Shown: positions 59,220 to 64,000 of the stretch, in pieces
How positions within the stretch are numbered: the first letter of the stretch is position 1
Layout: each line of letters opens with the position of its first letter
Source of the DNA: Devriesea agamarum
Lineage (GTDB): Bacteria > Actinomycetota > Actinomycetes > Actinomycetales > Dermabacteraceae
DNA: 64,000 nt
Direction of reading: 5' to 3'
NCBI RefSeq assembly: GCF_900070355.1
Contig: NZ_LN849456.1
Span: 2,108,001-2,172,000 of the forward strand
Position numbers and translations under genes: made by a program
Notes under the pieces: generated by a model
What the model saw: the letters and a program-made list of their open reading frames with translations, nothing else
Told to the model about the DNA's origin: nothing
Database searches by the model: none

Positions 59220-61439
59220 CTATCCTTTGCGCCCGGCCCGGTTCAGCCGCACCAGCAAGTACAGGAAATAGGGTGCGCCGATGACCGCGGTCGTGGTACC
59301 AGCAGGCAACTGCATTGGAGCGATCACAGTTCGCCCGATCACGTCGGCAACCACCACGAGCAGCGCGCCCAAAGCCGTTGCAAGAATCAGCAGCGGACGG
59401 TGCCGGGGGCCGACCAGCATTCGCGCAGCGTGAGGGGCGACGAGACCGACGAACGAGATCACCCCGACCACCGCGGTCGCAGTCGCTGCTAAGACCACTG
59501 CGAGAACGAGCGTCACCCAGCGCAAGGCACCCACCCGAACCCCGAGCACCCGCGGAGTGGTGGGGTCCAGCTGAACCAGGTCGAGCGCACGAGCAATGCC
59601 AAACGCGACAGCCACACCGATGGCAAGAACCACAGCGGCCACAATTACCCGGATTCCACTGGCACCGTACGAGGAACCAGAGAGCCAGGTCAACGCTTTG
59701 GCCTGATCCCACGGGTCAGTTCCCACGATGATCAGGGTGGTAATCGACAGAGCTGCGGTACCGACCCCAAGGCCAACTAATACCAAACGGGTGCTGCCGT
59801 CGCCGCCTCCGCTCACCCCAAGGCCCAGCACAATCGCCGCGGCAATAGCAGCCCCGATCAACGCACCGGTGATCACACCGCTGAAACCCGCAGACGGAAC
59901 CAGAATGAGGGAGGTGATCGCACCGGTGCCTGCGGCCGCGCTCACCCCGAGCAGACTCGGATCCGCGAGGGGGTTGCGGGTTGTGGCCTGGACCAGCGCC
60001 CCGGAGAGCGCAAGCAGTCCTCCGGCCAGAGCCGAGACTCCCACCCGAGGCCACCGAGAATCGAGGATTAACTCGATGCGTCCGCTGGCCTGTCCTCGCA
60101 GCCAATTCACCACGTCACCGAGCAGAAGTTTCGCATCGCCCAGCAAAACCGCGATGAGGATCGCGACCACGGCTAACGCAATGCCGAGCGCAACGGTGCG
60201 TCGTGGCCCCCACCAGCGGTTGGTGGGCAGACCGCGAGAAGCTAGCAGCGCCGCCGAGTCTAAACCGACTGGACGCGCCCGCCCGAGCACGACCGCCAGC
60301 ACAACCATCACCACGGCGCCAATCAAACTGGTGGCCACCCCGGTGGGTACTTCGAGTGCGCCCATAGCCCCAAGACCTGCCCGCAGGCCGACGTCGGCGC
60401 CGATTGAGATGAGCGTTCCCAGCAGCGCCGAGACGATAAAGAGCGGCGCGGTCAGCCGGAGCATCCGCAGCCGGGGGGCGAGCAGCCGTGCGACGACGGG
60501 GGCGACCAGACTGACAAAACCGAGTGGTCCCACCACGCTGACCGCCGCCGCGGCCAACAGCACCGCGCAGACCACGCTGATTGAACGCAGCAGCCCGACC
60601 CGGACGCCGAGCGTGCGCGCCGCGTCCTCTCCGAGTGACAGCACATCGAGCTGCCGAGACAGCAGGAAGATGACCGCGGCCACGACGATGGCTAGCGGAG
60701 TGATGCGGGCTAGCGGTCCCATACTGGACTGTGAAAGGGTCCCCGATGCCCACGCGTATAGCCCGGTGGTGCGCTCGGTGTTGAGCAGGATCAGCAGGCC
60801 GGTCAGGGAGGTGAGTCCCATGGTGAGGACGGTGCCGCCGAGCACCAGCCGCAGCGGGTCGCGGGCGCCGCGGGCGAGCATCATGACGATAAGAGCCGCA
60901 GCCATGCCGCCGCCGAAGGCGAGGATGGTCCCGCCGAGGGTTCCGACCCCGAACCCGGCCACCGCAGCGACGGTCAGGCAGAAATACGCTCCGGCATTGA
61001 TCGCCAGGGTGTCGGCTGATGCCAGCGGGTTGCGCGAGAGACTCTGGAGGAGCGCACCTGACAGTCCGAGCATCGCCCCTACGATGATCCCGGCGAGCAG
61101 CCGGGGCACGCGGGTGGTGGTGATGATCGTGCTGGTCTGGGCGTCGGCAGTGCCCGTCAGGGTTTGCACCACGTCATTCCATCCGAGGTCAGAGGTGCCC
61201 TGGGAAAGGTGCACGATGCTGAGCGGAATGATCGCCAGTGTCAGCAGGGCAACGACCAGCACAAAGGGTATGAGCTCTCCCCGGCGCCGCGCCGGGTGAT
61301 GATTGCGTCGCGCCGGGTGGTGGTCAGGGCGGCCGGTCTGGCCGCCTGTGGGTCGCACCGGGCTCGAGCACTGCGTGAGACCAGCTGAGCGGATGGAATC
61401 GGAGGGGTTGGTCAGGTTAGCTGCGGCGGCTGCGCTCAC
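59220..61439 (-). CDS. Fused double permease of a siderophore ABC importer (FecCD/FhuB type)
   Basis: A 739-residue protein made of two FecCD permease units joined end to end, as in FhuB. Unit one includes VPRLLAGIIVGAMLGLSGAL, QSLSRNPLASADTLAINAGA and GPLGFVSLVAPVVARLL; unit two repeats the plan with WPRVGVSALAGGLLALSGAL, QATTRNPLADPSLLGVSAAA and GVISFVGLVAPHAARML. About 18-20 helices. The GTG at 61439 overlaps the lipoprotein stop by 4 bp; the longer frame to 61502 is not needed. It forms the channel for the ATPase and lipoprotein upstream. Confidence 0.92.
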   Translation of the reverse strand: MSAAAAANLTNPSDSIRSAGLTQCSSPVRPTGGQTGRPDHHPARRNHHPARRRGELIPFVLVVALLTLAIIPLSIVHLSQGTSDLGWNDVVQTLTGTADAQTSTIITTTRVPRLLAGIIVGAMLGLSGALLQSLSRNPLASADTLAINAGAYFCLTVAAVAGFGVGTLGGTILAFGGGMAAALIVMMLARGARDPLRLVLGGTVLTMGLTSLTGLLILLNTERTTGLYAWASGTLSQSSMGPLARITPLAIVVAAVIFLLSRQLDVLSLGEDAARTLGVRVGLLRSISVVCAVLLAAAAVSVVGPLGFVSLVAPVVARLLAPRLRMLRLTAPLFIVSALLGTLISIGADVGLRAGLGAMGALEVPTGVATSLIGAVVMVVLAVVLGRARPVGLDSAALLASRGLPTNRWWGPRRTVALGIALAVVAILIAVLLGDAKLLLGDVVNWLRGQASGRIELILDSRWPRVGVSALAGGLLALSGALVQATTRNPLADPSLLGVSAAAGTGAITSLILVPSAGFSGVITGALIGAAIAAAIVLGLGVSGGGDGSTRLVLVGLGVGTAALSITTLIIVGTDPWDQAKALTWLSGSSYGASGIRVIVAAVVLAIGVAVAFGIARALDLVQLDPTTPRVLGVRVGALRWVTLVLAVVLAATATAVVGVISFVGLVAPHAARMLVGPRHRPLLILATALGALLVVVADVIGRTVIAPMQLPAGTTTAVIGAPYFLYLLVRLNRAGRKG

Positions 61440-62425
61440 GCGTAGACGCCTACCAGCTGATCGATGAACATGCTCAAAGGCTTCGGGCCGCCGTAAATCC
61501 AAAGGCCCTGGGCTACGGGGTGGACGTCACCGCGTTTGACCGCGGGAATTGAGGTCCACACCGCGTTTTTGCTCAGATCGTTCTTGACGGGGTCGTTTGT
61601 CGGATCGGCCCAGTAAAAGATGCGGGTGTTCTCGGGAATCTTGGTGAGTGCTTCCAGATCCAAGGTGCCAAGGCCCCAGCCGTCGTCCCCCGGCTCATTC
61701 CACGCGTTCTTAAGTCCCGCTTTATTGGCGGCGGCTCCGGGCAGCGATCGGTTTCCATGCACGCGGAAGGTCACCTGACCACCGGTCACATAGGGGTAGA
61801 TAAACAGGTAGGGCTGGTCAGCTGCGGGCGTGAGCTTGGCCTTCACCTGGTCGAGATGCTTGTCAAAGGCTGCGAGGTTTTCCTCGGCTTGAGCTTTCTT
61901 CCCGACGACTTCGCCGGTCACCAGGTGGTTTTGACGCATGAGGTCCAGGGGGCGGGTGGCATCGGCACCCTTCAGCAGCAACACCGGCGCGATCTTGCCC
62001 ATTTGGTCCAGAGCATTGTCGGGAATAGATGCGTCGATTCCGAGAATGAGATCGGGGGCGAGCGCCGCCACCGCGTCGATACTCGGGGTGGTGCGCAACC
62101 CGACATCTTTCATCCCCGCAGGCAGAGGGTTAGCTTTGCCCGCCCACTCGCCGTAGCCCTTGATATCGGTGATGCCGATCAGCGGGCCGCCGACAGACAG
62201 CACGTCGTCGACGCTGCTCCATTCGAGCGCGACAACCTTGGTGGCGGGCTTGGGAAGGGTGACATCTTTGCCTTTGACATCCTCCACAGTGATGGGTCCG
62301 CCTCCGCTACTGGATGCGGCAGGCGCATCCTTGGCAGGTTCGGTAGTGCCGCAGGCGGCAAGTCCGAGGCCGAGCAACGGAACGGTGGTGCCAAAGCGGA
62401 TGAGAGAGCGGCGGGACAGTGACAT
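61436..62425 (-). CDS. Siderophore-binding lipoprotein (FecB/FhuD-like)
   Basis: A 329-residue substrate-binding protein. The N-terminus SRRSLIRFGTTVPLLGLGLA ends in the lipobox LAAC; the twin Arg suggests Tat export. The mature protein has the FepB/FecB fold: VVALEWSSVDDVLSVGGPLIG, IDAVAALAPDLILGIDASIP, a long linking helix and VWTSIPAVKRGDVHPVAQGL. The ligand is most likely an iron-loaded siderophore. It lies between the ATPase gene and the permease gene, all in one direction. Confidence 0.92.
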   Translation of the reverse strand: MSLSRRSLIRFGTTVPLLGLGLAACGTTEPAKDAPAASSSGGGPITVEDVKGKDVTLPKPATKVVALEWSSVDDVLSVGGPLIGITDIKGYGEWAGKANPLPAGMKDVGLRTTPSIDAVAALAPDLILGIDASIPDNALDQMGKIAPVLLLKGADATRPLDLMRQNHLVTGEVVGKKAQAEENLAAFDKHLDQVKAKLTPAADQPYLFIYPYVTGGQVTFRVHGNRSLPGAAANKAGLKNAWNEPGDDGWGLGTLDLEALTKIPENTRIFYWADPTNDPVKNDLSKNAVWTSIPAVKRGDVHPVAQGLWIYGGPKPLSMFIDQLVGVYA

Positions 62426-62535
62426 GGTGCCTCCAGGGCTACGAGTGGGGGAGAGGGGATACGTGCAATGGGTTGTAATGCAGTCGTTAACGGTGCGCTG
62501 ACCTGCTCAAAGTGCGGTTGTCGGTGTGGTTTAGT

Positions 62536-63477
62536 TCATGCGGCACCGAGTGTGGCGGCATGCTGAGCGGTGGGGGTGTTGTCGTCGAGATGGGCGAGGG
62601 CACCGAGCAGGTCGATGCGCAGCAGGCCGGTGGTTTCGTGGGTGCTGACGTCGACGTCGACGCCGTACACCTCCCGAAGGCGGTCAGCCGTAAGGACCTC
62701 GCGGGGGGATCCGGTGGCGACGACCCGCCCCTCGCACAGTAGGACGATGTCGTCGGCGACAGCGGCGGCTTGTTGCAAGTCGTGCAAAACAATGCCGACA
62801 GCCAGGTGACGGCTGCGGGCGAGGGAACGGACCAGGCGCAGGAGCTCAACTTGGTGGCGCAAGTCGAGGTGGTTGGTGGGTTCGTCCAACAGCAGGATGT
62901 CGGTGTCTTGGGCGAGGCATGAGGCCAGCCAAACCCGCTGCATCTGGCCACCGGACAGGGTGTCAACGGGGCGGTGAGAAAGATCGGTGAGTCCGGTTGC
63001 CTCGAGCGCGCCGGCGATGGCGGCAGGTCCGTGTGGGTCGCGGGAGGTGAAGCGGGAGCGGTGCGGGTGCCGTCCGAATGCGACGACGTCTTGGACGGTG
63101 AAACCGCCCGGGGTGGGGCGGTTTTGTGAGAGCAGTGTTAAGTGGGTGGCGAGTTCGCGCGGCGAGAGGTCGCTAATGCTGCGTCCGCCGAGTTCAACGC
63201 GACCTGTCTGGGCTCGGTGCAGGCCTGACATGGCGCGCAGCAGCGTGGATTTTCCACTTCCGTTGGGCCCGATGAGGACCGTGACTCGGCCGCGCTGGAT
63301 GCTGGCGTCGACGTCGTGAACAACTCGGGTGCCGTCGTAGGCCAGGCATACCGAGCGCGTGCCGAGGGGGGTTTCGGAGGTCTGTTCACCCGTGGACGGG
63401 GCAGATTGGGCCGCATTGTGCGCCTGCGCTGAGGCGCGGTCGCGCGACGGCTCAGAATTCCGAAACATTGTCATCAC
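62536..63477 (-). CDS. Siderophore ABC importer ATPase (FecE/FhuC-like)
   Basis: A 313-residue ATPase with a 40-residue N-terminal tail. Walker A is LIGPNGSGKSTLLRAMSG, Q-loop LTLLSQNRPTPGGFTVQDVV, signature LSGGQMQRVWLASCLAQ, Walker B ILLLDEPTNHLDL and H-loop GIVLHDLQQAAAVAD. It is the first gene of the importer operon. The GTG/ATG start at 63477/63474 has no ribosome-binding site, but TAATTT ends seven bases upstream on the minus strand, so a leaderless mRNA is plausible; a possible iron box overlaps this -10 element. Confidence 0.93.
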   Translation of the reverse strand: MMTMFRNSEPSRDRASAQAHNAAQSAPSTGEQTSETPLGTRSVCLAYDGTRVVHDVDASIQRGRVTVLIGPNGSGKSTLLRAMSGLHRAQTGRVELGGRSISDLSPRELATHLTLLSQNRPTPGGFTVQDVVAFGRHPHRSRFTSRDPHGPAAIAGALEATGLTDLSHRPVDTLSGGQMQRVWLASCLAQDTDILLLDEPTNHLDLRHQVELLRLVRSLARSRHLAVGIVLHDLQQAAAVADDIVLLCEGRVVATGSPREVLTADRLREVYGVDVDVSTHETTGLLRIDLLGALAHLDDNTPTAQHAATLGAA

Positions 63478-63483
63478 GGAAAC

Positions 63484-63506
63484 GAAATTAGGGCCACCTT
63501 AGTTTC
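63484..63506. promoter_or_regulatory. Possible IdeR/DtxR iron box at the importer promoter
   Basis: On the plus strand TTAGGG at 63488-63493 and CCTTAG at 63497-63502 form an imperfect dyad resembling DtxR-family boxes (TTAGG..CCTAA). It overlaps the putative -10 element of the importer operon, as expected for iron repression. Confidence 0.45.
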
Positions 63507-63599
63507 TGCGCAAGCACTGGGTCACTGAGGTGGGACGGATCACTTAAGGCCCCGGGGTGCATGTGGTGCGTGTGGGGCATGCGGGGCGTCGGGTGTGGG

Positions 63600-64000
63600 T
63601 TATGCGCTCGCGGTGGCGGTATCGCTGAGGTTCGATGCAGCTTTTGCCTGACGACGGGCGAGCAGCAGTCGGGCCGAATCGCTTGCGACCCACAGGGATG
63701 CCCCGAGCATGATCGCGTCCTTAATGACTAGGCGTCCTGCTCCGGACAGGAACGGGAAGCCGTGGGTTTCGGCACCGAGGTTGGGTACCCAGGCTTCGGG
63801 GGTGGTGACCAGGAAGGATAGGGTGACCAGGCTCATGCCGGTGAGCAGCAGGCCGCCGATCATGCTGAACCACGGGTTGATCCATCCGGCGGCGATCAGA
63901 AGGCCGAGCAGCACGATAATTGCACCGATGAACAGTGCTGTCGGGTAGGTGCCGGCGGCCTCATGCCAGGCTCGGTTGGTGGGGTTCAGCGCGCCTTCGG
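63600..64000 (-). CDS. YkgB/RclC-like (DUF417) membrane protein, N-terminus outside the window
   Basis: The last 133 residues of a membrane protein whose start lies beyond the right edge; the frame is open to position 64000. It has TALFIGAIIVLLGLLIAAGW, FSMIGGLLLTGMSLVTLSFLVTTPE and GAGRLVIKDAIMLGASLWV. This order, with LSFL-TTP and the GR-L-KD-LG motif, is that of the YkgB/RclC family linked to chlorine-stress or redox functions in some bacteria. The C-terminal tail is Ala/Ser-rich. Confidence 0.72.
   Translation of the reverse strand, partial: EGALNPTNRAWHEAAGTYPTALFIGAIIVLLGLLIAAGWINPWFSMIGGLLLTGMSLVTLSFLVTTPEAWVPNLGAETHGFPFLSGAGRLVIKDAIMLGASLWVASDSARLLLARRQAKAASNLSDTATASA

Overview
The window comes from a moderately high-GC actinomycete. 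Evidence for this is the GTG/TTG starts, apparent leaderless promoters, an HspR-type heat-shock operator and the neighbourhood of ppiA, a rhomboid gene and a short conserved membrane protein that many Actinomycetota carry near gyrA/dnaA. A Micrococcales member, perhaps Dermabacteraceae, fits best, but the genus cannot be fixed from sequence alone. No rRNA, tRNA, CRISPR array or insertion sequence was recognised.

Region 1 (1-16290, all minus strand) is a biosynthetic gene cluster that runs off the left edge. Read in transcription order it holds a DesK/DesR-type two-component system, an SbnI-like ParB-fold serine kinase, an ABC-2 exporter pair, a malonyl-ACP transacylase, an AMP ligase with its own carrier protein, a PLP aminotransferase, a stand-alone LanB-type (glutamylation-domain-only) enzyme, SbnA, SbnB, FabG, a second carrier protein, FabZ and a GNAT. 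Most genes overlap by 4-14 bp or lie within about 50 bp. SbnI, SbnA and SbnB together form a route from serine to L-2,3-diaminopropionate. FabD, FabG, FabZ and an ACP could make a short reduced or unsaturated acyl chain. The LanB-like enzyme and the AMP ligase could form amide bonds. I cannot match this combination to a known product; it is the best candidate here for an undescribed system.

Region 2 (16.4-29.9 kb) is mainly housekeeping and secretion: an anSME-type radical SAM enzyme, TerC, a Tat-type secreted protein, a secreted lipase, a secreted GH3 glycosidase, a KhtT/KhtU-like cation/proton antiporter pair, a VIT-family metal transporter and a rare single-chain fusion of a GNAT with glutamyl-Q tRNA(Asp) synthetase.

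Region 3 (29.9-46.2 kb) is the ppiA/rhomboid neighbourhood broken up by accessory DNA. It has two separate cassettes of a small secreted protein plus a two-helix membrane protein, an MMPL transporter cut off by a serine-integrase remnant, an intergenic cluster of DnaA boxes, a WYL regulator divergent from a glyoxalase-fold gene, Hsp20 behind a HAIR operator, and an AbiEi/AbiEii toxin-antitoxin pair between 98-bp direct repeats that contain the 3' end of the adjacent ROK regulator gene.

Region 4 (46.8-54.0 kb) is a complete histidine-utilisation locus: hutG divergent from an IclR regulator, then hutU-hutI-hutH. A perfect 16-bp palindrome lies in the divergent promoter region.

Region 5 (54.1-64.0 kb) holds a MacB/FtsX-like ABC pair, a VanZ-like protein, an unusual protein with DUF4258-like and HicA-like segments, a siderophore ABC importer (ATPase, lipoprotein, fused double permease) with a possible iron box, and a partial YkgB/RclC-like membrane protein at the right edge.
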